A DNA stretch of 32,536 nt, taken from Martinezella rhizogenes. GTDB taxonomy: Bacteria; Pseudomonadota; Alphaproteobacteria; Rhizobiales; Rhizobiaceae. The stretch is from positions 1 to 32,536 of the forward strand of contig JAAMEZ010000019.1 in the NCBI GenBank assembly GCA_013322215.1. The letters are read 5' to 3'. The position numbers were made by a program, and so were the translations under genes. Each line of letters begins with the position of its first letter. Position 1 is the stretch's first letter. The notes beneath the pieces are model-generated. The model was not told where the DNA came from. It did not search any database and saw only the letters and a program-made list of their open reading frames with translations. This document shows positions 6,833 through 14,692 of this stretch, piece by piece.

Positions 6833-8185
6833 TCACGGTTGATGTTCACCTCTTTCGACATTGCGTCGGACGCGGATCGCTGCGGCAATGAAGACGCGCG
6901 ACAGGCCGTGATAAAGCGGCTCGCGCGATAGCAGCCGCGAGGTGACATAGCCGATCATCGATACCGCCATGATCGGGATGACGGCCTGATGGTCGCCGGT
7001 CATTTCCAGAATGATGACGAAGGCAGTCATCGGCGCCTGGACGACGCCGGCGAAATACCCGGCCATACCGAGGATTGCCGCAAGCGCGATGCTGCCGCCG
7101 ACAAGCGTGCCGACAGCGCTGCCGAAGCCCGCGCCGACGGCAAGCGATGGCGCAAATATGCCGCCGGGAATGCCCGAGATCATCGACAGGAAACTCGCAA
7201 GCAGCTTCTCGGCGAAGAACAGCAGGGGCAGCGCATGTCCCTCCACCGCGCTGCGCGCTTGCTCGTAACCGGTGCCGAAGGTTTGGCCGCCGGAAATGAC
7301 GCCGACGGTGGCAACGATAAGACCGCAGAAGCCAGCAAGGATCAGCATGCGTTTTAGTGGCTGCGGTTGCGCCCAGCGACGGATGCGGATGCCGGCATAA
7401 AGTGCCAATCCGCTGAAGGTAGCGCCAAGCGCACCGCCGCCGACACCGCAGATCAGCATGACGATCCAATCCCGAAACATCGTTGGGGCGGCATCGGCCG
7501 TGCCGAAATAGTTGTAGCTGCCGGAAAGCCCGAGTGCGGCAAGGCCCGAAAGAATGACAGCAGTCAGGACCAGGCCGTTGGCGCGCGATTCATAGGTGCG
7601 GCTCATCTCCTCGATGGCAAAGACGATACCGGCAAGCGGCGTGTTGAAGGCGGCCGCGATGCCGGCGGCGGAGCCGGCGAGGATCAGCCCCTTCGCCTGC
7701 GCCATGCCACTGAGCCGGGCGACGGCCAGCATGAAGGAAGCGCCGACCTGCACGGTTGGTCCCTCGCGTCCGATCGAGGCGCCGCTCAGCAGTCCCAATA
7801 TGGTTAGCACGATCTTGCCGAAGGCCAGCCTGAGGGAGAGCAGCTTCGTGCGATCCTCGTCATGATGGAGATGCCGTGCGGCGATCGCCTGCGGAATGCC
7901 GCTTCCTTGCGAATTCGGAAACAATGTCGCGGCGAGGTAGGCTGACAGCACGAAGCCGAGCGGCGTCAGCACCAGCGGCAGCAGCCACATCCACTCGCCC
8001 GATTGCGTGACGCCGGTAAAAGTCCGCTGCGCCAGATCGGCGAGCTTGGCAAAGCCGACACTGATCACGCCGATCGCCAGAGCCCCCGTCCAGAATACCA
8101 GGCGCGGCCGCCAGAGATTGAAGGAACCCCAGATGACACGGGAACGACGGATTAATTTCGGTCTGCGGAAGTGCGATGACATCAT
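6833..8185 (-). CDS. ClC-family chloride channel/antiporter, short form without CBS domains
   Basis: This 450-residue membrane protein has the full ClC signature: GSGIPQA (about 94-100), GREGPTVQVGAS (about 139-150, with the gating glutamate at about 141), AAFNTPLAGIVFAIEE and SGIPGGIFAPSLAVGAGFG. It stops shortly after the last membrane segment (SMIGYVTSRLLSREPLYHGL), so unlike its neighbour it lacks CBS regulatory domains. Expected activity is Cl-/H+ exchange at the inner membrane. The start is the ATG at 8185; a second Met follows directly. Operator copy 4 lies 39 bases upstream. It is divergent from marR, and each gene has its own operator copy in the shared 273-base space. Confidence 0.95.
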   Translation of the reverse strand: MMSSHFRRPKLIRRSRVIWGSFNLWRPRLVFWTGALAIGVISVGFAKLADLAQRTFTGVTQSGEWMWLLPLVLTPLGFVLSAYLAATLFPNSQGSGIPQAIAARHLHHDEDRTKLLSLRLAFGKIVLTILGLLSGASIGREGPTVQVGASFMLAVARLSGMAQAKGLILAGSAAGIAAAFNTPLAGIVFAIEEMSRTYESRANGLVLTAVILSGLAALGLSGSYNYFGTADAAPTMFRDWIVMLICGVGGGALGATFSGLALYAGIRIRRWAQPQPLKRMLILAGFCGLIVATVGVISGGQTFGTGYEQARSAVEGHALPLLFFAEKLLASFLSMISGIPGGIFAPSLAVGAGFGSAVGTLVGGSIALAAILGMAGYFAGVVQAPMTAFVIILEMTGDHQAVIPIMAVSMIGYVTSRLLSREPLYHGLSRVFIAAAIRVRRNVERGEHQP

Positions 8186-8224
8186 TTGCTCAAGGAAATA
8201 TGGAAGCGGCGACAGCCGGCGCTA

Positions 8225-8243
8225 TATGTCACGAAGTGATATA
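8225..8243 (-). promoter_or_regulatory. 19-bp palindromic operator, copy 4
   Basis: The plus strand reads TATGTCACGAAGTGATATA. The half-sites match copy 2 and the centre is still a dyad (CAC...GTG). It lies 39 bases upstream of the second ClC gene's ATG, and GCTCGTATTT stands upstream on the minus strand as at copy 3. Confidence 0.68.
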
Positions 8244-8428
8244 AAATACGAGCCTTTATTGACGTGCCGAATTCGGATCGGAGCAATCAGGACCTAACGT
8301 CACCGTGTCGAGACGACCGGAGACGACGCCAAGCGATATCGACTTGTCCACGCCTGATGGGCAGCAGCGACATGCAGGTTGAATATCACCGCTACTGCGT
8401 GCGCTTGCCAGCCATGGTATGCGTAAAA

Positions 8429-8447
8429 TATATCGTCTCGGGACATA
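8429..8447 (+). promoter_or_regulatory. 19-bp palindromic operator, copy 5, at the marR start
   Basis: The plus strand reads TATATCGTCTCGGGACATA. The outer half-sites TATATC and GACATA are kept while the centre has drifted. It ends four bases before the AGGAAAG ribosome site of marR, so a bound protein would block the transcription start or initial elongation. That position is typical of autorepression. Confidence 0.6.
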
Positions 8448-8458
8448 TATAGGAAAGA

Positions 8459-8935
8459 ATGCGCATGCGCTCCGACAAGCGGCCAAGACGATCTCACAAA
8501 CGGGTATTCGAGGTGAACGAGCCTCTCGATCCCGACGTATATCACGGTCTTGCCGGCGTGCGGCTTGCCATGAGGCGGTTTCTTTCCTTCAGCGAGGCAG
8601 CGCTTTCCGAAGTGGGCGTGACGTCGCAGCAATATCAGGCTTTGCTGGTGATCAAGGCTGCCCCGACGGGCCGGATCATGATGCGGGAGCTCGCCGAACA
8701 GATGCTGTTGCAACACAATGGCGCGGTTCAGCTGGTAAACCGGCTGGAGGCCGCAGGCCTCGCGATCCGCATACCGTCCGCTGAAGACAAGCGCAGCGTC
8801 TTGATCGCCCTCACTGAGATTGGCGAAGAGTTGCTTGAGAGATTGGCGGCGATCCATCTGAAAGGCATGTTTGAAAATGAGGAGCTGCTGGTCGAATCCT
8901 TGAGGCGACTTCGGCGCCTGTCGCGATCCGACTGA
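8459..8935 (+). CDS. MarR-family transcriptional regulator
   Basis: The 158-residue protein has the MarR winged-helix layout: an N-terminal helix, then VTSQQYQALLVIKAAP, a helix-turn-helix at about 74-100 (MMRELAEQMLLQHNGAVQLVNRLEAAGL) and a wing with RIPSAEDKRSVLIALTEIGEELL, where the DKR element contacts DNA in the family. It has a basic N-terminal extension of about 20 residues. MarR proteins bind short palindromes as dimers and usually repress until a ligand or stress releases them. The gene is divergent from the second ClC gene. The 19-bp palindrome overlaps its leader and recurs five more times nearby, so I propose this protein as the common regulator. Residues sensing a signal are not evident; there is no cysteine for redox sensing. 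Confidence 0.93.
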   Translation: MRMRSDKRPRRSHKRVFEVNEPLDPDVYHGLAGVRLAMRRFLSFSEAALSEVGVTSQQYQALLVIKAAPTGRIMMRELAEQMLLQHNGAVQLVNRLEAAGLAIRIPSAEDKRSVLIALTEIGEELLERLAAIHLKGMFENEELLVESLRRLRRLSRSD

Positions 8936-9023
8936 TCAGCGTCAAGATCCGCTCTTGCCCGAACGGGTCCAACGACAGCCGGCACCGGAGCGCTGCCCAT
9001 GACCTAAGGCGGCCCGAAGCACG

Positions 9024-9323
9024 TTATTGTTTCACCTTGCAGCCTTCCAGCGCGTTGCAGACTTCCTCCATCATAATGTGCGCGGCATTCATCACGGCCG
9101 GGGAGAGCGATTTGCCGCGGCGTGCATCCCGCCCGGCTTCGATCAGCCCTTTGAGTTCGGCCATGTTTTCGAGGAGACCGGACAGCCTGTGCTGCAACTC
9201 GGCCGGCAGCTCGCCAGTCCTGGCGGTTTCGATCTGATCCTCTCCATCCGAAATCCCATGATGTCGCAGCAACTGCTCAAGGCGCAATGACAGAAGGCTG
9301 AGTGATTCGCGCGTCGCATCCAT
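9024..9323 (-). CDS. Small helical protein of unknown function
   Basis: From the ATG at 9323, which has a strong AGGAAAGG about seven bases upstream, the product is 99 residues. It is almost entirely helical and charged (MDATRESLSLLSLRLEQLLRHHG, ELQHRLSGLLENMAELKGLIEAG, MNAAHIMMEEVCNALEGCKVKQ), with no signal peptide or membrane segment. No family is recognised. It lies immediately downstream of the broken response-regulator gene on the same strand; the regulator's frame ends at 9337, 13 bases before this start, so they probably formed one unit. A longer start at 9365 lacks a ribosome site. Confidence 0.65.
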   Translation of the reverse strand: MDATRESLSLLSLRLEQLLRHHGISDGEDQIETARTGELPAELQHRLSGLLENMAELKGLIEAGRDARRGKSLSPAVMNAAHIMMEEVCNALEGCKVKQ

Positions 9324-9336
9324 GATGCTGCCTTTC

Positions 9337-9750
9337 CTAGAGCGGGCCGCGTCTGTCAGACGCAAACAGGCGAAGTGCCGGAGGGTGGGGCGCCGGTTGG
9401 TTCTGGTAGTTAGACATAAACTCCAGCACCTGCTTGATTGTCGTCGGTTGCGCGGGCTTGGAGATGACGCCGATCACCCCGAAAATGCCATCGGCAACAA
9501 CCTCTGGATTGGCCGTCACCAAAACGACGGAGATGCCGAATTAGCCGGCCAGAAATTGCCCGATGCGCGGCCCGGTCGCACCATCTATGAGGTTGACGTC
9601 GACAAGGGCAAGATCCGAATGAGGTGCCAGGCGTTTTGCGCTATCGAAGCTGTTGGCTATTCCGGATGTCACATATCCCAGATCGTGTATCATATGCTGG
9701 AGATCGATTGCGATGAGCGGATCATCCTCAACAATCAGCACGCGTTGCAT
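9337..9750 (-). pseudogene. CheY-like response regulator receiver protein interrupted by a stop codon
   Basis: The first half (ATG 9750, preceded by AAGGA) reads MQRVLIVEDDPLIAIDLQHMI with the acidic pocket of a receiver domain, and continues to LALVDVNLIDG, where VDVN carries the predicted phospho-accepting aspartate. After QFLAG comes TAA at 9541-9543. The same frame then continues without any shift into ISVVLVTANPEVV and GVIGVISKPAQPTTI, the conserved T/S and K of the second half. The 414-bp span is exactly 138 codons, so a single substitution (for example GAA to TAA) explains the break. A truncated 69-residue product would lack the conserved lysine and be unlikely to fold. No output domain is present. 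An operator copy lies 180 bases upstream. Confidence 0.8.
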
Positions 9751-10300
9751 TTTTCCTTAGCCCCCACCCTCTATCGCAGATTTGCTGCCCTTTATGCGCC
9801 TCCGCGCGATCGGCATCGCTATGCACGTCTCACCATCCGGCCAAAGCAATGAAATAGCGTCACAAGATCCCCGAAAGTTTCTACGCATTCATCCCCCATT
9901 CAGAATCACTAAAAGTCACTTGAGTTCAAAATATCATGGTATGATACAAAGTGCGAGAAGAATGCGGTCAGGCAGTTGCCAGAAAACGCGTGCTATTGCG
10001 AACCGATCAGCCAACCAATCAAGCGAAATTCCCAATTCATGAATTGCAAATTAAATATCTGTTTCTCATGGATATATTTCCAATTTTCCGCTTGGCTTTT
10101 TGGGGCCGCTTCCAAACCATAGCTCCTCGTCAGAGTTGCGACGACCTGTCAGAAGCCCGCTGGTAATGAGCCATCATATTAAGAAGATTTAATGTCTTTG
10201 CCCGATTATTGTCACAATCACGCCGGATCGTTTCAGCGTCTCGGCGCCACAGTAGCAGCCGAGCCAGCGTGCCTGCCATTGTTGATTTGGGAGTGATGCG
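9751..10300. other. Long intergenic region with operator copy 6 and a short palindrome
   Basis: About 550 bases separate the divergent response-regulator and NEW3 genes. I see no convincing gene; the open frames here have unlikely composition. It holds operator copy 6 (9930-9948) and a perfect 14-bp palindrome CAATTCATGAATTG at 10033-10046. The region from about 9900 to 10100 is noticeably A/T-richer than its surroundings, as expected for promoters. Confidence 0.55.
9930..9948 (-). promoter_or_regulatory. 19-bp palindromic operator, copy 6
   Basis: The plus strand reads AATATCATGGTATGATACA, a close match to copy 3 with a near-perfect dyad (ATCATG/GTATGAT). It is further from any start than the other copies: 180 bases from the response-regulator ATG at 9750. 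It may therefore serve a promoter with a long leader or an unrecognised transcript. Confidence 0.55.
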
Positions 10301-11482
10301 ATGAGTCGCTTTCGTCATTTCCTGCCGGCCTTAGTGCTTGCCGGCGGGCTGGTTTCGTATGCCTCCGTCGTCTCCGCGCAGACAGCGCCGGGAAAGCTCA
10401 CAGGCTTGTGGCTGACGACGGATTTTCCGGTTCTGACCGAGCGTATCGGTGAAGACACCAACCTTTCCTTGACCCTTTCCAATTCCAACCTGCCTCCGGC
10501 GCGCGTTGCCTTTTCCGTCAACGGCCTCCCGGAGAACTGGAAATGGGAGCTGGATGGCGGAGGAAGGCCGGTCAGTGCGTCGATCGTGGGCGCCGATGAC
10601 AGCCAGAGGCTGACCCTGAAGATTACCACGCCCGAAAACACCAAGCCCGGAACCTATGATTTCACCGTTCGCGGCACCTCCGATACGAATGAGGCTCTGC
10701 AACTGCCGATTTCGATGACGCTGGCCGCGGGGGAACCGGAAAAGGTAACGCTGACGCCGAGCTTGCCGGCACTCAGAGGAACGCCTCGATCGAATTTCGA
10801 CTTCGACGTCGCCATCAAGAACGACAGTCAGGAAAACCAGACCCTCAATCTCGTGTCGGACGCTCCGTCCGGCTTTGCCGCTACGTTCAAAGAGCAATAT
10901 GGCAGCCAGGAGCTGACAAGCCTTCCCTTCAAGCCCGGAGAAACGAAGACCGTAAAGGTTTCAGTCAAGCCGCCGCAGAATGTTGCGGCCGGCAAGTATC
11001 CGGTCATGGTTGAAGCATCCAGCCCGAAGGTACAGGGCAAGACGCAGCTGGTGCTCGATGTCACTGGTGAACCGTCGATATCCCTGTCGGGCCCGGATGG
11101 CCGCCTTTCCGGCAGGGCCGTGGCCGGTAGGGAGCAGGTGTTCAACTTCACCATCAACAATTCCGGCACAGCGCCTGCCAACGATGTCAAGCTTTCGGCA
11201 AGCGCTCCCAGCGGCTGGAACGTTCAGCTCGACCCGAAGACGCTTGATGCCATCGCACCCGGCGCACAGCAGACGGTCGCCGTCCACATGACGCCATCGA
11301 ACAATGCGATTGCCGGCGATTACATGGTCAGCATTCGGGCAGATGGTAACGGCGCATCCGACAATGCGGACTTCCGTGTCACCGTGACGACGTCAACCAT
11401 CTGGGGCGCCGCGGGTCTCGGCGTCATCGGCGCCGCCGTCATTGTGCTCGCCATGGCCGTGACAAGGTATGGACGCCGATGA
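10301..11482 (+). CDS. Secreted, membrane-anchored NEW3-domain protein of an ABC system
   Basis: The 393-residue protein has a signal peptide ([20 protein letters not shown], cut near residue 26). A run of immunoglobulin-like beta modules follows, each with the GY/AGYF-type features of the NEW3/alpha-galactosidase-associated family: [67 protein letters not shown] and [17 protein letters not shown] single C-terminal membrane helix ([21 protein letters not shown]) ends in a short basic tail. It would sit on the outer face of the inner membrane. The stop overlaps the start of the ABC ATPase (ATGA at 11479), so translation is coupled and the protein probably works with that transporter. The ligand is unknown. 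Confidence 0.88.
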   Translation: MSRFRHFLPALVLAGGLVSYASVVSAQTAPGKLTGLWLTTDFPVLTERIGEDTNLSLTLSNSNLPPARVAFSVNGLPENWKWELDGGGRPVSASIVGADDSQRLTLKITTPENTKPGTYDFTVRGTSDTNEALQLPISMTLAAGEPEKVTLTPSLPALRGTPRSNFDFDVAIKNDSQENQTLNLVSDAPSGFAATFKEQYGSQELTSLPFKPGETKTVKVSVKPPQNVAAGKYPVMVEASSPKVQGKTQLVLDVTGEPSISLSGPDGRLSGRAVAGREQVFNFTINNSGTAPANDVKLSASAPSGWNVQLDPKTLDAIAPGAQQTVAVHMTPSNNAIAGDYMVSIRADGNGASDNADFRVTVTTSTIWGAAGLGVIGAAVIVLAMAVTRYGRR

Positions 11483-12411
11483 GCGCGCCGGTCATCGAGG
11501 CTGCGGGCCTCACCAAGCACTACGGCCGCTTAGTCGCCGTCGAAGAGCTCGACCTGATCGTCGACAAGGGAGAAATATTCGGCCTGCTGGGGCCGAACGG
11601 CTCCGGCAAGACGACGACGATCCTGCTTCTCCTCGGCCTGACCGAACCCGACGGCGGCAGCGTGCGCGTGCTGGGTCACGACCCCTTGCGAGAGCCGCTG
11701 GAGGTCAAGCGCAGGGTTGGCTACTTGCCGGATGCGGTCGGATTCTACGACAGCATGAGTGCATGGGAGAATTTGCGCTACACGATGCGCCTTGCCGGCA
11801 TTTCCAATGCAGAGGAGCGCATTGCGAGCGCCTTGGCGCGCGTGCGCCTCACCGATGTTGCCGATCGCCGTGTCTCGACATTCTCGCGCGGCATGCGACA
11901 GCGCCTCGGCATTGCGGATCTTCTGGCCAAGGGAAGCGAACTGGCCATTCTCGATGAACCCACGTCCGGCCTCGATCCGCAATCGACCCAGGAATTGCTC
12001 GACCTGATCGTGCAGCTCGCCGGCGAAGGCATGACTATCGTGCTGTCCTCGCACCTTCTATCAATGGTTCAGGCCATTTGTTCCCGGGTGGCTCTTTTCC
12101 ATCGCGGCAGGGTTGGATTGATTGGCCGTGTTACGGATCTCGCCAGCCAGGTTCTGGGCGGTTCGTACCTCATAGAGGTCGAAGCGGCAGGATGCGATAC
12201 TGCCAAAATACTCGCGGATATCCCACAGATTTCGCGGGTGACGGCCATCGCGTCTGATGTCACCCGCGTCGACGCGGAGATCGATATCCGGGCCGAAATC
12301 GCCAGCCGGATCGTTGCTGCCGGCGGTCACCTCAAGCGACTGTCGATGGATCGCTCAAGCCTTGATGAAGTCTATGTGCGCTATTTTGAACAGGTGGATC
12401 ATGCAGCGTGA
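11479..12411 (+). CDS. ABC transporter ATP-binding protein
   Basis: This is a typical 310-residue ABC ATPase: Walker A GPNGSGKT (38-45), a signature in the variant form FSRGMRQ (135-141), Walker B LAILDE (155-160), the D-loop SGLDP, and the switch histidine in SSHLLS. A C-terminal extension of about 90 residues ([21 protein letters not shown] and onward) ending in [13 protein letters not shown] is common in exporters of the CcmA/NosF type. It energises the permease encoded next. It overlaps the preceding NEW3 gene by four bases and the following permease gene by eleven, so the three form one operon. Confidence 0.95.
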   Translation: MSAPVIEAAGLTKHYGRLVAVEELDLIVDKGEIFGLLGPNGSGKTTTILLLLGLTEPDGGSVRVLGHDPLREPLEVKRRVGYLPDAVGFYDSMSAWENLRYTMRLAGISNAEERIASALARVRLTDVADRRVSTFSRGMRQRLGIADLLAKGSELAILDEPTSGLDPQSTQELLDLIVQLAGEGMTIVLSSHLLSMVQAICSRVALFHRGRVGLIGRVTDLASQVLGGSYLIEVEAAGCDTAKILADIPQISRVTAIASDVTRVDAEIDIRAEIASRIVAAGGHLKRLSMDRSSLDEVYVRYFEQVDHAA

Positions 12412-13354
12412 AGGCTCCCCATTTTCCGGTTTGTCGACGGTCGCCATGAAAGAGGCTGCCGATCACATGACGAGCCCGCGCATGCATCTCGTGATGCTGC
12501 TCGTGCTCCTGACAGCGTTCGGCTCGATCTACGCGGCGATCGGCGAGATCAAGAATACGCTGAGCGAGGATCAGTTTCTCTTCCTTCGCATCTTCACGAC
12601 GGCCCGCGAACCGCTCCCATCCTTCGTGGCCTTCCTTGGCTTCCTCTTGCCGCTGGTGGCAATTGCACTTGGCTTCGATGCAATCAACGGTGAATACAAC
12701 CGTCGCACAATGAGCCGCATCCTGTCGCAGCCGATCTATCGCGATGCCCTGCTCGCCGGAAAGTTCATCGGTGGGCTTCTGGTCATTGGGATCTGTCTCT
12801 TAACACTCTGGCTGCTCGTCACCGGCATGGGCATTCTCATGCTTGGCCTACCGCCGTCGGGCGAGGAGATCATGCGCGGCCTGGCCTTCCTGATCGCATC
12901 CCTTGCCTATGCCGGTGTCTGGCTGGCGATTTCCATGCTGTTTTCGACGCTCTTCCGGGCGCCTGCGACCTCGGCGCTGGCCGGGCTAACGCTGTGGCTC
13001 GTCTTCACGATCTTCTGGAGCATGATCGGCCCGCTCGTCGCTGGTGCCATATCGCCCGTCGATCCGTTCGATCCGACGACGGCGGTGCATCAGGCGGAAA
13101 TCGCCCACGCCATTGCGCGACTATCTCCCAATACGCTGTTCGGCGAGGCGACGCTTGCGCTTCTCAATCCGGCGACCAGGGCGTTGGGACTTATTTTCGT
13201 CAGCCAGCTTCAGGGAGCCTTGATTGGTGCACCATTGCCCTTCGATCAAAGCATCCTGCTGATCTGGCCGCAATTTTCCGGGCTGATCGCTGCCATGCTG
13301 CTCGTCTACACGATCGCCTATGTTGTATTCCAAAGGCAGGAGATAAGGGCGTAG
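12401..13354 (+). CDS. ABC-2/NosY-like ABC transporter permease
   Basis: From the ATG at 12401 (with AGGTGG just before) the product is 317 residues and has about six hydrophobic segments, for example [62 protein letters not shown] and [20 protein letters not shown]. The motif [28 protein letters not shown] after the second segment is characteristic of ABC-2 permeases such as NosY. Upstream in-frame starts inside the ATPase gene are not needed. The substrate cannot be told; the NEW3 partner in place of a NosD-like protein distinguishes the operon from copper-site maturation systems. It is the last gene of the operon. Confidence 0.9.
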   Translation: MQREGSPFSGLSTVAMKEAADHMTSPRMHLVMLLVLLTAFGSIYAAIGEIKNTLSEDQFLFLRIFTTAREPLPSFVAFLGFLLPLVAIALGFDAINGEYNRRTMSRILSQPIYRDALLAGKFIGGLLVIGICLLTLWLLVTGMGILMLGLPPSGEEIMRGLAFLIASLAYAGVWLAISMLFSTLFRAPATSALAGLTLWLVFTIFWSMIGPLVAGAISPVDPFDPTTAVHQAEIAHAIARLSPNTLFGEATLALLNPATRALGLIFVSQLQGALIGAPLPFDQSILLIWPQFSGLIAAMLLVYTIAYVVFQRQEIRA

Positions 13355-13558
13355 GCTTGTGCGCTTAGTGGCAAGGTGCACAACAAGATGAGCCGCGCAC
13401 GATTCCTGGACAGCGCGTATCTTGCTTCGTTCATAGAGGCTTGTCGTCTGTCCCTTTGTGATTGTTGGAAGCGACTACGGAATTAATTTTCAGGCAGCGA
13501 CGGTGTCTGCTGCCCGCTGACAATCCTGAGGGAAACATCCGGTCTTACAAAAGATGGC

Positions 13559-13583
13559 GGCGACCGGATGGTGCCCGGTCGCC
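13559..13583 (-). terminator. Stem-loop after the methionine-rich secreted gene
   Basis: GGCGACCGG (13559-13567) pairs perfectly with CCGGTCGCC (13575-13583) around a 7-base loop. It lies 12 bases after the stop of the leftward gene ending at 13595. The minus strand then reads GCCATCTTTTG, a weak T tract, so factor-independent termination is plausible but not strong. Confidence 0.55.
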
Positions 13584-13594
13584 ACGGTTGGCTT

Positions 13595-13861
13595 CTACAT
13601 CTTGCCGATGCTCTTCATGGCATTGTCCATATGCATCTTGCAATCGTCCATTTTTTTGGCCTTCATCGACTCTTTGGCCATCATCATTTCCTTGGATGCC
13701 ATTTCCTTCTTTGCTTTCATTTTCGGACCAGTCACCGCGTCCACGTCACTCTGCGCCTTCATCATCGACGCGTCATCGCATTTCATCATCGTGTTCGCCG
13801 CATGGACCGGCAATGTGAAAGCAGACATCAGCAAAGCAGTCCCAATCGCAAACTTGAGCAT
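13595..13861 (-). CDS. Small secreted methionine- and lysine-rich protein
   Basis: The 88-residue protein has a signal peptide (MLKFAIGTALLMSAFTLPVHA). The mature part of about 67 residues holds 15 methionines and 13 lysines (MMKCDDASMMK, KKEMASKEMMMAKESMKAKKMDDCKMHMDNAMKSIGKM), with two cysteines and one histidine. It would be exported to the periplasm and be largely helical. Met-rich periplasmic segments can bind Cu(I), but no canonical copper motif is present and no copper gene adjoins, so that role is speculation. It lies on the same strand as, and downstream of, the molybdopterin oxidoreductase gene, 54 bases away, and has a stem-loop behind it. Confidence 0.75.
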   Translation of the reverse strand: MLKFAIGTALLMSAFTLPVHAANTMMKCDDASMMKAQSDVDAVTGPKMKAKKEMASKEMMMAKESMKAKKMDDCKMHMDNAMKSIGKM

Positions 13862-13915
13862 GTTTTCCTCCTCTTGATGAGCACAATTGCCCGCAGTCAG
13901 ACGTTCTCCGGCCGG

Positions 13916-14692
13916 TCAAATTCCCGCGTACCATTCATAGCCGCGGTCCTCCCAGAAACCGCCGTTGCCACCCCAAAGGCTGGCGAAGCTGTCTTTGATT
14001 TCAATGCGCATGACGTATTTTGCATGCTTGTAGCCAAGATGGCGTTCGACCCTCAGCCTTAGCGGTGCCCCATGTGCCACGTCGAGATCCGTACCGTTGA
14101 GCTGATAGGCAAGGATCGTCTGTGGATGAAAAGCATCGATCAGATCGACGCTCTCATAATAGGTGCCACTGCCGTCGATCGTTTGCTCCAGTTGGTCTGC
14201 ACAGTAGAAGACCGCATAACGGGCCTCAGGCTTCAGACCCGTGCTCTGCAGGATAGGGCCAAGCGGCGCGCCGGTCCATTTTCCGATAGCGCTCCAGCCT
14301 TCCACGCAGTCGTGTCGCGTAATTTGCGTGCGCGACGGCAGCCTTTTTAGATCCGCTAGCGAGAGTTCGATCGGATGCTCCACTAAACCGTCGATCTTCA
14401 GCCGCCAATCGACAAAACCTGTCTCCATCATCCGGCTATATTCTTCACTGTCCGGCTGACTGGTGCCGTTCGATCTGAAGGTGGGTGAGATGTCTGTTTC
14501 TGAAAATTCGCGGGCCAGTTTGTCTCTCGGAACCAAGAGTCGCTGGCTTTTCAATGTCAGCGTCTCCGCCATGGCCAGTACGGCCTGAACATTGCTATCT
14601 TGGACGACCGCGTCACAACCAGTGAGACCAATTGCGCCAAGCCCGGCAGCCGATCCGACCAGGAGACGGCGTCGTGTGATGGAGAACGTCAT
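13916..14692 (-). CDS. Molybdopterin-dependent oxidoreductase, sulfite-oxidase fold
   Basis: The 258-residue protein begins with a Tat-type N-terminus (TRRRLLVGSAAGLGAIGLTGCDA). The cysteine in LTGC could be a lipid attachment site. The core has the sulfite-oxidase/YedY family hallmarks: DWRLKIDGLVEHPIELSLADLKRLPS, then ITRHDCVEGWSAIGKWTG, where the Cys of HDCVEG is the molybdenum ligand, and APLRLRVERHLGYKHAKYVMRIEI towards the end. It is expected to act in the periplasm at the membrane. Its ATG overlaps the stop of the cytochrome b gene by four bases (14689-14692), making that protein the natural electron partner. The substrate is unknown; sulfite, methionine sulfoxide or others are possible. 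Confidence 0.9.
   Translation of the reverse strand: MTFSITRRRLLVGSAAGLGAIGLTGCDAVVQDSNVQAVLAMAETLTLKSQRLLVPRDKLAREFSETDISPTFRSNGTSQPDSEEYSRMMETGFVDWRLKIDGLVEHPIELSLADLKRLPSRTQITRHDCVEGWSAIGKWTGAPLGPILQSTGLKPEARYAVFYCADQLEQTIDGSGTYYESVDLIDAFHPQTILAYQLNGTDLDVAHGAPLRLRVERHLGYKHAKYVMRIEIKDSFASLWGGNGGFWEDRGYEWYAGI

Noticed and set aside
10050..10090. A/T-rich stretch with TCATGGATATATTT as a seventh operator copy
   Set aside because: Only one half resembles the motif; the second half-site and the spacing are missing.
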